Assembly (NCBI GenBank): GCA_934293835.1
Contig: CAKQZO010000020.1
Span: forward strand, 1-17,499
Direction: 5' to 3'
From: an uncultured Lacticaseibacillus sp.
GTDB taxonomy: Bacteria > Bacillota > Bacilli > Lactobacillales > Lactobacillaceae
Length of the DNA: 17,499 bases
Below the pieces are notes generated by a model. That model saw nothing but the letters and a program-made list of their open reading frames with translations, searched no databases and was not told where the DNA came from. Numbering within the stretch: position 1 is the stretch's first letter; every line of letters begins with the position of its first letter. Positions 1 through 8,896 of this stretch are shown here, piece by piece. Made by a program: the position numbers and the translations under genes.

Positions 1-1
1 A

Positions 2-283
2 GACTTCAAGAAGGTCTTGGCTGACGCGAAGACCGTGGTTTGGAACGGCCCTATGGGTGTGTTCGAAATGTCCAACTACGCCCAAGGCACCTTGGAAGTT
101 GGTAAGGCACTCGGTGCGTTGACCGACGCAACGACGATCATCGGTGGCGGCGATTCCACCGCGGCTGCTAAGCAGCTCGGCATCGCGCCTCAGATCACCC
201 ACATCTCCACTGGTGGTGGTGCTTCCCTCGAATACCTTGAAGGTAAGGAATTACCTGGTATCGCGGCAATCACCAACAAGTAA
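2..283 (+). CDS. pgk: Phosphoglycerate kinase, 3' end (partial)
   Basis: C-terminal part of phosphoglycerate kinase, the cytosolic glycolytic enzyme that transfers the phosphoryl group of 1,3-bisphosphoglycerate to ADP. The reading frame is open from base 2, so the gene begins before the window and only about 93 codons are visible. The segment [11 protein letters not shown] followed by [10 protein letters not shown] and [20 protein letters not shown] is the characteristic nucleotide-binding C-terminal domain of the family. It ends at a TAA. The next gene, tpiA, lies 148 bases downstream in the same direction with no evident terminator between, consistent with the gap-pgk-tpi-eno operon common in lactobacilli (known for the group; gap is not visible here). 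Confidence 0.97.
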   Translation, partial: DFKKVLADAKTVVWNGPMGVFEMSNYAQGTLEVGKALGALTDATTIIGGGDSTAAAKQLGIAPQITHISTGGGASLEYLEGKELPGIAAITNK

Positions 284-293
284 TCATCCCAGT

Positions 294-314
294 GACACAG
301 GCTCAGCCTGTGTC
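294..314 (+). repeat. Perfect inverted repeat in the pgk-tpiA gap
   Basis: Ten-base arms GACACAGGCT and AGCCTGTGTC around a single central C; in RNA this would fold as an 8-base stem with a 5-base loop. No T run follows, so it does not read as an intrinsic terminator. It starts 11 bases after the pgk stop. Inferred role: an RNA-processing or 3'-end-stabilising hairpin that separates pgk and tpiA message levels. Confidence 0.6.
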
Positions 315-431
315 GGTTGGCACAATGCGAAACTGACGACGGTCGGTCTTTGCGTTGCGTGTGCGGCGAATCGCGACGGCGATCACGCGCGCTGATTACG
401 ACGGCTTTTCTCAAATCAAAGGAGATTAAAC

Positions 432-1187
432 ATGCGTACACCTATCATGGCGGGTAACTGGAAGATGAACAAGAACCCTAAGGAAACTCAGGCGTTCTTG
501 GACGGCGTTAAGGGCAAGCTCCCTGAAGCATCTAAGGTTGAAACGGTCATTGCCGCACCGGCAATCGACTTGACGACTTTGGTTGCAGGCGCTGCTGGCA
601 CTCCGTTGAAGACTGCGGCTGAAAACAGCTACTTCGAAAACGAAGGGGCCTTCACCGGCGAAACTAGTCCTAAGGCGTTGAAGGAAATGGGTCTTGACTA
701 TGTGGTCATCGGCCACTCCGAACGTCGCGGCTACTTCCACGAAACCGACGAAGACATCAACAAGAAAGCCAAGGCTATCCTTGCCAACGGCTTGTTGCCA
801 ATCATCTGCTGTGGCGAAAGCCTCGAGCAGCGTGAAGCTGGCCAAACCAACGATTGGATTGCTTATCAAGTTGCTGGCGCATTAGTTGGCTTGTCTGCTG
901 ATGACGTGAAGAAGAGCGTTATCGCTTACGAACCAATCTGGGCGATCGGTACCGGCAAGACTGCTTCTGCTGACCAAGCACAAGAAGTTGTTGCCCACGT
1001 TCGCGCAACGGTTAAGAAGCTTTATGATGCAGAAACTGCAGATGCTGTCCGCATTCTTTACGGTGGCTCTGTCAAGCCTGCTAACGTGAAGGAATTGATG
1101 GCCAAGGAAGACATCGACGGCGGTTTAGTCGGCGGCGCTTCCATGGACCCAGAATCCTTCGTTGCCTTGGCCAACTACCAAGACTAA
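432..1187 (+). CDS. tpiA: Triose-phosphate isomerase
   Basis: Cytosolic homodimeric TIM-barrel enzyme that interconverts dihydroxyacetone phosphate and glyceraldehyde 3-phosphate in glycolysis. The 251-residue length is normal for the family. The substrate-binding AGNWKMNK segment gives N9 and K11, the electrophile histidine H95 lies in VIGHSERR, the catalytic base E167 lies in [12 protein letters not shown] (the start of the mobile loop), and the phosphate-binding GGSVKPANV is near residue 211. The ATG is preceded by AAAGGAG at a good distance. It sits between pgk and eno in the same direction and is probably cotranscribed with pgk. All catalytic residues are present and nothing suggests degeneration. 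Confidence 0.98.
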   Translation: MRTPIMAGNWKMNKNPKETQAFLDGVKGKLPEASKVETVIAAPAIDLTTLVAGAAGTPLKTAAENSYFENEGAFTGETSPKALKEMGLDYVVIGHSERRGYFHETDEDINKKAKAILANGLLPIICCGESLEQREAGQTNDWIAYQVAGALVGLSADDVKKSVIAYEPIWAIGTGKTASADQAQEVVAHVRATVKKLYDAETADAVRILYGGSVKPANVKELMAKEDIDGGLVGGASMDPESFVALANYQD

Positions 1188-1190
1188 AAA

Positions 1191-1357
1191 CCCAGAGCGA
1201 AGCTCGACGAAAACCCAGAGCGAAGCTGAGCGGCTTTTGCTGGGAGTCTAAGGTAGGGGGCCACAGTGATGCAACGCATCGCGAAGGCGCCATGACTTAG
1301 ACAGCCCAGCATTGCTCAGCGAAGCTCGACGAAAGCCCCAGAGCGAAGCTCGACGAA
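1191..1357 (+). repeat. Four short direct repeats in the tpiA-eno gap
   Basis: Four copies of a unit built on AGCGAAGCTCGACGAA lie in two pairs, at about 1191-1211, 1214-1229 (diverged end), 1317-1334 and 1337-1357. Three of the four have an upstream CCCAGAG or CCCCAGAG; the third has GCTCAG instead. The spacing inside each pair is 23-24 bases. In the units with GAGC before GAA the core can form a 4-base stem, GAGC-GAA-GCTC. The two pairs flank a larger imperfect hairpin (1238-1311). The region is 261 bases without a gene and its codon-free, G+C-rich makeup differs from the flanking tpiA and eno. Its function is unknown; it may be an intergenic repetitive element or an RNA-processing spacer. 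Confidence 0.75.
1238..1311 (+). repeat. Long imperfect hairpin between the repeat pairs
   Basis: Left arm TGCTGGGAGTCTAAG (1238-1252) pairs with right arm CTTAGACAGCCCAGCA (1296-1311) as two 7-base blocks separated by a small internal bulge. The loop contains a second small hairpin, GATGC-AAC-GCATC (1268-1280). There is no T tract afterwards, so it is not a classic terminator. Confidence 0.6.
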
Positions 1358-1368
1358 TCGCAACGACC

Positions 1369-1390
1369 GACTAGAGTCGCGAATCTAGTC
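1369..1390 (+). repeat. Small hairpin upstream of eno
   Basis: GACTAGA and TCTAGTC form a perfect 7-base stem with an 8-base loop. It lies 58 bases upstream of the eno start. An A+T-rich stretch with TATATA at 1407-1412 follows and could be a -10 box for eno, but I see no matching -35, so I do not call a promoter. The hairpin may protect the 5' end of an eno transcript. Confidence 0.4.
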
Positions 1391-1430
1391 TGTTCTGTGA
1401 GCACCTTATATACATTAATTTTCAACCTAA

Positions 1431-2765
<1,335 letters not shown>

Positions 2766-2782
2766 TTCCCAAGCTTCCACCC

Positions 2783-2816
2783 AAACACTCCTCTGGACGC
2801 AGAGGAGTGTTTTTTT
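2783..2816 (+). terminator. Intrinsic terminator of the glycolytic operon
   Basis: AAACACTCCTCT and AGAGGAGTGTTT form a perfect 12-base stem with the 6-base loop GGACGC, and the 3' arm runs into a seven-T tract (2810-2816). It lies directly after eno. Confidence 0.95.
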
Positions 2817-2851
2817 GGCTGAAAGAATGCTTTTTTTCATCCAGAGCCACT

Positions 2852-2859
2852 TGTATAAT
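2852..2859 (+). promoter_or_regulatory. -10 box for the CLC gene
   Basis: A perfect TATAAT (2854-2859) lies 36 bases before the start of the CLC gene and just after the eno terminator. The -35 region at the proper distance is only a T-rich run (2831-2837), a poor match, so promoter strength is uncertain. Confidence 0.6.
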
Positions 2860-2895
2860 GAAAATAGATTGTCTGTTCGAGGAGGACGTTGGTTG

Positions 2896-4446
2896 ATGTT
2901 GAAAGCAAAGGTGGATGCCACGCGCGTCAAGTTCGTGGTGCAAGGGTTGGTGGTCGGCTTGTTGACCGGGGTCGTCATCAGCATGTTCCGGCTTGCGATT
3001 GAGCGGATTCTGGTGTTTGTCCAAGGCATCTACCGCGCGCCGACGCCCGGAAAGCTGGCTTTGTTGACGGCGGCGATGGTGGCCTTGAGTCTGATCGTGG
3101 CGGCTTTACTTAAAAGCGAGCCGAGCATCTCCGGGTCTGGGATCCCCCAAGTCGAAGGGCAGTTGGCTGGGGAGATGGAGTTTCATTGGTGGTCGGTGCT
3201 GTGGAAAAAGTTCATCGCCGGTATCTTGAGCATCGGCCCCGGGCTGTTCCTCGGGCGGGAAGGTCCGTCAATTCAGCTGGGAGCCGCGGTCGGCCAAGGG
3301 GTCGCCGAAGGGCTACACCGCCATGGGTCAGATCGGCGCATTTTGATTGCCTCTGGGTCGGCCGCTGGGTTAGCCGCTGCGTTCAACGCCCCGATTGCCG
3401 GGACGCTGTTCGTGTTGGAAGAGGTCTACCACAACTTCAGCCCGCTGGTGTGGATCACGGCGCTGGCGAGTGCGCTGGGGTCAGATTTCATCTCGCTGAA
3501 CGTCTTCGGTGAGGTGCCGGTGTTGCATCTGACCTATTCGCGCAGTATGCCGGTTGGCTTGTATTGGCATCTGCTGGCGCTGGGGGTCGTGTTGGGGCTG
3601 CTGGGGTATCTATATCAGCGCGTGTTGCTGGCGATGCCGGGCTGGTATGCCAAAACGCACATCCCGCGCTACTTACAAGGCCTCGTCCCGTTCCTGTTGG
3701 TGGTGCCGATGGGTCTCTGGGCGCCAAGCATCCTCGGCGGCGGCAACGGCATGATCGTCGGTTTCGGGCGCGTGGTGCCATCATTAGGGGTGTTGCTGGC
3801 GATCTTGGCCGCCCGCTTCATCTATTCGATGATTTCGTATGGGTCCGGCCTCCCTGGCGGCATTTTCCTGCCGATCCTGAGTCTGGGGGCGGTCATCGGC
3901 GCGGTGTATGCCGTGTTCATGGTGCAAGTCGGGCTGCTGCCGCGCATCTATGTGATGAATCTGATCATTTTCTCGATGGCGGGCTATTTCGCTGGGATCG
4001 GGAAGGCGCCTTTTACGGCGATCTTGTTGATCACCGAGATGGTCGGCAACTTGACGCATCTGATGCCGATGGCGGTTATGTCGCTGGTCGCCTACCTCGT
4101 TGTGGATATCCTCGGCGGCGCGCCGATCTACGAGTCGCTGCTGCGGCGCATGACCGTCAGCAAGAAAATCGAGTCGATTCACCGAATGGATCGGCTGGAG
4201 GTGCCGGTGTTTGCCGGCGACGCGTTGGAAGGCAAACAGGTGCGCGACTTTGCTTGGCCCCAACAGACGCTGTTGATTGGGGTCAATCGCGGTGAGAGTC
4301 AATTGTTGCCGCATGGCGATACCGTGATTCGTGCCGGCGACACCTTGGTCTTGTTGGTCGACGCAAGCAAGCGCGCGCAGGTGCGGGCGCAGATCCAACA
4401 GTTGAAAGGACAAAGAGATGGACATTCATCGCATGAATCGCATTGA
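2896..4446 (+). CDS. CLC-family H+/Cl- exchange transporter with TrkA_C domain
   Basis: Polytopic inner-membrane CLC protein of 516 residues. Family signatures are GSGIPQ (80-85), GREGPSIQLG (120-129) with the gating glutamate E122, GLPGGIFLP (318-326), and a tyrosine in PIY (Y412) matching the inner-gate tyrosine of the E. coli protein. E176 in LFVLEE corresponds to the internal proton glutamate of CLC exchangers, so an H+/Cl- antiporter is more likely than a passive channel (inference from family knowledge). Residues about 425-500 form a cytosolic TrkA_C-like (RCK_C) domain, which suggests ligand control. GGAGG at 2881-2885 supports the ATG at 2896; an in-frame TTG one codon earlier is also possible. 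The gene has its own -10 box. Confidence 0.93.
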   Translation: MLKAKVDATRVKFVVQGLVVGLLTGVVISMFRLAIERILVFVQGIYRAPTPGKLALLTAAMVALSLIVAALLKSEPSISGSGIPQVEGQLAGEMEFHWWSVLWKKFIAGILSIGPGLFLGREGPSIQLGAAVGQGVAEGLHRHGSDRRILIASGSAAGLAAAFNAPIAGTLFVLEEVYHNFSPLVWITALASALGSDFISLNVFGEVPVLHLTYSRSMPVGLYWHLLALGVVLGLLGYLYQRVLLAMPGWYAKTHIPRYLQGLVPFLLVVPMGLWAPSILGGGNGMIVGFGRVVPSLGVLLAILAARFIYSMISYGSGLPGGIFLPILSLGAVIGAVYAVFMVQVGLLPRIYVMNLIIFSMAGYFAGIGKAPFTAILLITEMVGNLTHLMPMAVMSLVAYLVVDILGGAPIYESLLRRMTVSKKIESIHRMDRLEVPVFAGDALEGKQVRDFAWPQQTLLIGVNRGESQLLPHGDTVIRAGDTLVLLVDASKRAQVRAQIQQLKGQRDGHSSHESH

Positions 4447-4840
4447 GGCCGGCACGTATGTCGCGTGGCAGTATTTTGGTGAGGCCGCGGCCTTGACGCT
4501 GTCGCCAGCTGCACAAGGCAGTGAGTTCCGCGAGATCTTCGCCGATAATGGCGCGGATTATTTCGCCGTGACCGCAGATGAGACGCTGGCCGCGATCATC
4601 GCCTGCGAGTTCCCGGGTGGGGAGTTGCAGATGCGCTTGCTGCCGGCACCACTATATTTCGGTGAAGCGCAGTTCGCGCCGGCGCTGGCCGCAGCCGCAC
4701 TCACGTTCGTGCGGCGACAGTATCGCTATGGAGACGAGATCAATGTGCAAGTCGCCCAGGCGGATCAGACGTTGCGCCAGGCGTTTGGCGCAAGTGGTCA
4801 GGTGGTCGGGAGTTTTGTGCGGATGCAACCGGGAGACTAG
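4418..4840 (+). CDS. Unknown protein, possibly a divergent GNAT fold
   Basis: A 140-residue soluble protein that I do not recognise with confidence. It overlaps the 3' end of the CLC gene by 29 bases, and GAAAGGA (4404-4410) inside the CLC coding region serves as its ribosome binding site, so the two genes are probably translationally linked. There is no signal peptide or membrane segment. The order of alternating hydrophobic strands and the ending INVQVAQADQTL...ASGQVVGSF loosely resembles the last motif of GNAT acetyltransferases, where an N-terminal-like V..N..A..LYEK.GF pattern is usual, but the acetyl-CoA loop (Q/RxxGxG/A) is not evident. A second in-frame ATG lies five codons in. Function left open. 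Confidence 0.75.
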   Translation: MDIHRMNRIEAGTYVAWQYFGEAAALTLSPAAQGSEFREIFADNGADYFAVTADETLAAIIACEFPGGELQMRLLPAPLYFGEAQFAPALAAAALTFVRRQYRYGDEINVQVAQADQTLRQAFGASGQVVGSFVRMQPGD

Positions 4841-4915
4841 CCACTGAGGGCTGGTTGTGATAATCTATTAGTTAGTAGTGTTTGACTTGCGATGGCAAGC
4901 GTAGGAGGCTAAGTT

Positions 4916-5152
4916 TTGCAGAATCTATTCATGACGTTGCTCATTATCGACTCGGTTTTGATCGTGATCGCGACTTTGATGCAACCCAGCAAACAACAAG
5001 ATGCGCTGAGCGCGTTGTCCGGCGGTGCGACTGACTTATTCGGTAAGCAGAAGTCCCGGGGCTTTGAAGCGTTCATGGAGAAAGTCACCGTATTTTTAGG
5101 CGTTCTGTTCTTCGCCTTTGCTCTGGTATTGGTGTACCTCTCATCGCATTAA
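4916..5152 (+). CDS. secG: Preprotein translocase subunit SecG
   Basis: Small integral membrane subunit of the SecYEG protein-export channel, stimulating SecA-driven translocation. The product has 78 residues, normal for Gram-positive SecG. It has two membrane helices, about residues 3-22 and 56-75, joined by a polar loop carrying the family segment LMQPSKQQDALSALSGG and then TDLFGKQKSRGFE. The start is a TTG placed 6 bases after TAGGAGGC; the next in-frame ATG (five codons later) would cut into the first helix. A small inverted repeat, CTTGC-GATG-GCAAG, lies just before the ribosome binding site. I see no convincing promoter, only a TGATAAT at 4858-4864 without a -35. Confidence 0.93.
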   Translation: MQNLFMTLLIIDSVLIVIATLMQPSKQQDALSALSGGATDLFGKQKSRGFEAFMEKVTVFLGVLFFAFALVLVYLSSH

Positions 5153-5156
5153 CGGC

Positions 5157-5187
5157 AAGTCTCCTGCAGCTAGTGGGAGACTTTTTT
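5157..5187 (+). terminator. Terminator-like hairpin between secG and the esterase gene
   Basis: AAGTCTCC and GGAGACTT form an 8-base perfect stem with an 11-base loop, followed by a six-T run (5182-5187). The ribosome binding site of the esterase gene begins two bases later, so there is no room for a promoter downstream. Downstream expression must come from read-through, which makes this a partial terminator or attenuator. Confidence 0.85.
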
Positions 5188-5200
5188 GTAAGGAGCGGCA

Positions 5201-5923
5201 ATGTTTCGAGAACCTCAACCATTCGAAGAACCGGGTCAGCGGGTCGGCATCGTCTTGCTGCACGCCTATACTGGTAGTCCCAACGACATGCGCTTGCTGG
5301 GGGCCGCACTGAATCGCGCCGGCTATGGGGTGTATGGCCCGGCGTTCACTGGCCACGGCCATGCCGACTTGCAGCCGGTGCTTGCGGCCACGCCTGAGCA
5401 GTGGTGGCAAGATACCAAGCAAGCCGTTGCGCACATGGCGGCCCAGTATGCTCAGGTGGCCGTCTTCGGCCTCAGCCTCGGCGGCATATTTGCCATGAAG
5501 GCACTGCAGGAGTTGCCGGCGGTGGGCTTGGGCGGTGTGTTATCGTCGCCAATCGTTGCCGGTGACCAGAACATCACGCCGCAATTCTTGAAGTACAACC
5601 GCTATTTGCGCCGACTGGCCGAGTTGCCAGACAACTCGGCCACAGTGCGCCCGCAGCTGGCCAAGCAACTGGCGGCGATTGCCGCGTTCACCGCGCCGGT
5701 TGCGGCGGCGCTGGCGACCGTGACCAAGCCGGTGTTCATCGGCCAGGCCGGGGCCGACGAGATGATCGATCCAGACCGGGCCAAAAGGTTGCGGGCGGCG
5801 CTACACCAGGCGCCGGTCGCTTGGCATTGGTATGCCGGTGCCAGCCATGTCATCACGGTGAACGAAGCGCATCGCGCACTTGAAACTGATATTATTAATT
5901 TTATGAAAACGAGGGACCATTAA
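5201..5923 (+). CDS. est: Carboxylesterase, alpha/beta hydrolase (Est30-like)
   Basis: Cytosolic serine esterase of 240 residues acting on short-chain esters; the natural substrate is unknown. The fold is alpha/beta hydrolase: oxyanion segment LLHAYTGSPNDM (19-30), nucleophile S92 in GLSLGG, an acidic residue in ADEMIDP (D186 or D190) and H216 in GASHVIT. Size, motifs and the position directly before rnr and smpB match the monomeric esterase family typified by Geobacillus Est30 (established family knowledge). AAGGAG at 5190-5195 supports the ATG. Its stop overlaps the rnr start as TAATG, so the two genes are probably translationally coupled. No signal peptide is seen. Confidence 0.92.
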   Translation: MFREPQPFEEPGQRVGIVLLHAYTGSPNDMRLLGAALNRAGYGVYGPAFTGHGHADLQPVLAATPEQWWQDTKQAVAHMAAQYAQVAVFGLSLGGIFAMKALQELPAVGLGGVLSSPIVAGDQNITPQFLKYNRYLRRLAELPDNSATVRPQLAKQLAAIAAFTAPVAAALATVTKPVFIGQAGADEMIDPDRAKRLRAALHQAPVAWHWYAGASHVITVNEAHRALETDIINFMKTRDH

Positions 5924-8319
5924 TGACCACAGTTGGCCACATGAGAAATGAATTACTCGCCGTTTTTCGGCGTAACCAACAGATCGCCTTTTCCACCGCT
6001 TCTTTGGGGCGCGCCCTGCACGTTGAGGCCGCTGATGACTTCAAGGTGCTGGTGCAGGCCTTGACCGGGCTGGAAAACGACGATCTGATCCACGCGGAAG
6101 GCGATGCGATGTACAAGCTCGGCGGCAAGCCGGCCGGACATCTGGAAGGCATTTTCCACGGGAATGAAAAGGGCTTCGGCTTCGTCGCCGTGGAAGATGA
6201 GGAGAATGACTTCTTCATCGCCCCACCAGCCACCAAGTTCGCCTTGGATGGCGATACCGTCGAGATCAACGTCACCCGGCGTGCCCGGCCAGGCGACTCG
6301 CGCGGTTCTGAAGCCGAAGTCGTTAAGGTCTTGGACCGCAAGATCGCACGGCTGGTCGGCGAATACACGCCGCTGTCTGACGGTGAGGTCGAACGCACCG
6401 GCTTCATCGGCACCGTCGTCAGCCACGAGAAGAAGCTCAAGGGCTACCCGGTGTTCGTCAAGAACACCGGCATGATCCCGGAACTGGGCGACATGCTGAT
6501 GGTCGAAATCACCGACTACCCGGACCAAGCCCATCCCAAGGCGATGCAAGGCATCATCTCCGAAAACCTCGGGAACAAAAACACCCCAGGCGTCGATGTG
6601 TTGTCGCTGGCGCTGGCCAACGATATCCACACCGACTATCCGGAAGAGGCGATGGCCCAGGCCAACGCGATTCCCGACCATGTGACTGATGAAGACCGCA
6701 TCGGCCGGCGGGACATCACCGACCAGCCGGTTGTGACGATCGACGGGGATGATTCTAAAGACTTCGACGATGCGGTCGTGGCTTGGAAGCTGCCTAACGG
6801 TAACTATCATCTCGGCGTGCATATCGCCGACGTGTCGTATTATGTCACCGAAGGCTCGCCGCTGGATAAAGAGACGTTCGAACGCGGCACCTCGACTTAC
6901 CTGACCGATCGGGTGATTCCGATGTTGCCGTTCCGCTTGAGTAATGGGATCTGTTCGTTGAACCCTGACGTCGATCGCCTGGCGATGTCTTGTGACATGG
7001 AGATCACACCGGCAGGGAAAGTCGTCAGCCATGACATCTATCAGTCGGTCATCCGCTCGCATGGGCGCTTGACGTATAACAACGTCAACAAGATGATCAC
7101 CGACAAGGACCCGGTTTTGCGCGAACAATACAAGGACTTGGTGCCGATGCTTGATTTGATGGGCGAAATGCATCAGGTGCTTTACAAGATGCGGCATGAT
7201 CGCGGCGCGATCGATTTTGAAGAACACGAAGCGAAGATCATCGTCGACGAGAACGGCCATCCGACCGACATCGTCTTGCGTGACCGCGGTTTGTCTGAAC
7301 GCATGATCGAATCCTTCATGCTGGAGGCCAACGAAACCGTTGCTGAACATTACAACAAGCTGCACCTGCCGTTCCTCTACCGGGTGCATGAGACGCCAGA
7401 CGACGATCGGATCAAGGACTTCACCGAGTTCTTGGCCACGTTCGGCATCACGATTCCGATCAAAAAAGGTGCGAAGCTGACCCCGAAGATGTTGCAAGAA
7501 GTCAACACTTCTGTGGCCGGCACGCCTGAAGAGATGATGGTCAACGTCAAGATGCTGCGGAGCCTGAAGCAGGCGCATTATTCCGAAGATCCCCTCGGTC
7601 ACTTCGGGATCGCCGCGGAATATTACACACACTTCACCAGTCCGATCCGCCGGTATCCGGACTTGATCGTCCATCGCCTGATTCGCTCATACGCCACGCA
7701 AGGCGCTGGCGAAGATATTCAGACGAAGTGGGCGACCAAACTGCCGAAAATCGCGGTGCAGGCTTCGGTGCGTGAACGGCACTCGATCGACGCTGAACGT
7801 GCCGTCGACGACCTGAAGAAGGCTGAATTCATGGCTGACAAGGTCGGCGAAGACTTCGACGCGGTGGTTTCTGGGGTCGCCGGGTTCGGGATGTTTGTCG
7901 GTTTGCCGAACACTGTCGAAGGCCTCGTTCACATCTCGCGGATGAAAGACGACTACTACGCCTTCGTCGAAAATCAGATGGCATTGGTCGGCGAACGGTT
8001 CCACAAGATCTTCCGCATCGGCCAGCCTTGCCGCGTGCATCTCGATAACGTCGATGTCGAACAGCGCCAGGTTGATTTCTCGCTGATCCCAAGCGACGAC
8101 ACGCCGAAGACGGATATCGTCGTCAAGCGCGAAACCCGCGGCCGTGGTCAAAACCACAGCGACGGGCCGCGCAACGGTAGCAACAATCGCAATGGTCGCG
8201 GCGGCAATAACCGCAATGGTAATCGCAACCGTAACGGCAATAGCAACAGCCGCGGCGGCAACCGCCCGTTCAACCGGTTGGGCGATCAGATGCGCAAGAA
8301 CTCAAGCAAGAAGAAGTAA
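5923..8319 (+). CDS. rnr: Ribonuclease R
   Basis: Processive 3'-5' exoribonuclease that degrades structured RNA and, with SmpB-tmRNA, non-stop messages. The product has 798 residues. Domains in order: N-terminal winged helix (about 1-70), a cold-shock-like domain (about 70-130), the RNB catalytic domain with TIDGDDSKDFDDA (D274, D280, D282 and D283 as metal ligands) and FTSPIRRYPDLIVHR near residue 570, an S1 domain (about 640-720), and a low-complexity tail from about 735 rich in Asn, Gly and Arg, ending in KKK. GAGGG at 5911-5915 supports the ATG, which overlaps the stop of the esterase gene. smpB follows 30 bases later, as in many Gram-positive genomes. Confidence 0.97.
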   Translation: MTTVGHMRNELLAVFRRNQQIAFSTASLGRALHVEAADDFKVLVQALTGLENDDLIHAEGDAMYKLGGKPAGHLEGIFHGNEKGFGFVAVEDEENDFFIAPPATKFALDGDTVEINVTRRARPGDSRGSEAEVVKVLDRKIARLVGEYTPLSDGEVERTGFIGTVVSHEKKLKGYPVFVKNTGMIPELGDMLMVEITDYPDQAHPKAMQGIISENLGNKNTPGVDVLSLALANDIHTDYPEEAMAQANAIPDHVTDEDRIGRRDITDQPVVTIDGDDSKDFDDAVVAWKLPNGNYHLGVHIADVSYYVTEGSPLDKETFERGTSTYLTDRVIPMLPFRLSNGICSLNPDVDRLAMSCDMEITPAGKVVSHDIYQSVIRSHGRLTYNNVNKMITDKDPVLREQYKDLVPMLDLMGEMHQVLYKMRHDRGAIDFEEHEAKIIVDENGHPTDIVLRDRGLSERMIESFMLEANETVAEHYNKLHLPFLYRVHETPDDDRIKDFTEFLATFGITIPIKKGAKLTPKMLQEVNTSVAGTPEEMMVNVKMLRSLKQAHYSEDPLGHFGIAAEYYTHFTSPIRRYPDLIVHRLIRSYATQGAGEDIQTKWATKLPKIAVQASVRERHSIDAERAVDDLKKAEFMADKVGEDFDAVVSGVAGFGMFVGLPNTVEGLVHISRMKDDYYAFVENQMALVGERFHKIFRIGQPCRVHLDNVDVEQRQVDFSLIPSDDTPKTDIVVKRETRGRGQNHSDGPRNGSNNRNGRGGNNRNGNRNRNGNSNSRGGNRPFNRLGDQMRKNSSKKK

Positions 8320-8349
8320 CCAAGACAACGTTGCGAAGAAGGTGAGCAG

Positions 8350-8823
8350 ATGGCCAAGAAGATGAAGCCGAAACCCGATAACCTGTTGGCCCAAAACAAG
8401 AAGGCTGGGCACGACTACAACATCTTGGAGACATACGAGGCGGGCGTCGCGCTGACAGGCACGGAGATCAAGTCCGTGCGTGCCGGCAAGACGACGCTGC
8501 GCGATGGCTTCGCGCGGATCCGCAACGGTGAGGCGTGGCTGGAGAACGTCCACATCACCCCGTACAAGGAAGGCAATCAGTTCAATGTCGATCCCATGCG
8601 CAACCGCAAGCTGCTGTTGCACAAAAAGGAGATTCGCAAGCTGGAAGTCGCCTTGACGGAAAAAGGCCTCACCATCGTGCCGTTGCGCATGTACCTCAAG
8701 CACGGCTATGCGAAGGTGTTGATCGGCGTCGCGCAAGGCAAGAAGAACTACGACAAGCGCGAAAGCCTGAAGCGTAAAGACCAAGAGCGCGATATCCAAC
8801 GCGCGATGAAGGAACGGTATTAG
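8350..8823 (+). CDS. smpB: SsrA-binding protein SmpB
   Basis: RNA-binding partner of tmRNA in trans-translation, which rescues stalled ribosomes. The product has 157 residues, normal length. Visible signatures are NKKAGHDY (16-23), [10 protein letters not shown] (35-44), which is the main family motif, and YDKRE (134-138) before the basic C-terminal tail that enters the ribosomal mRNA channel. The ribosome binding site is a modest GAAGGTGAG just before the ATG. It is cotranscribed with rnr and followed at once by a terminator. The tmRNA gene (ssrA) is not in the window. Confidence 0.97.
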   Translation: MAKKMKPKPDNLLAQNKKAGHDYNILETYEAGVALTGTEIKSVRAGKTTLRDGFARIRNGEAWLENVHITPYKEGNQFNVDPMRNRKLLLHKKEIRKLEVALTEKGLTIVPLRMYLKHGYAKVLIGVAQGKKNYDKRESLKRKDQERDIQRAMKERY

Positions 8824-8838
8824 AATATTAGCATGCAG

Positions 8839-8869
8839 AGGAGCTGTGAGCTGATCACGGCTCCTTTTT
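8839..8869 (+). terminator. Intrinsic terminator after smpB
   Basis: AGGAGC pairs with GCTCCT, then a U-G wobble, then GTGA with TCAC around a 5-base loop: 11 base pairs in all, followed by five Ts. It closes the secG-est-rnr-smpB block. Confidence 0.92.
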
Positions 8870-8896
8870 ATATGGGGAATAGGAAGGGTGAAGTCG

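Noticed and set aside
4851..4915. Dedicated secG promoter
   Set aside because: TGATAAT at 4858-4864 has no acceptable -35 and other pairings have poor -10 boxes, so I list none.
5953..7674. 573-codon open frame antisense to rnr
   Set aside because: It lies wholly opposite the RNB domain of RNase R, its composition is His/Arg/Val-rich as expected from an antisense frame, and it has no initiation signal.
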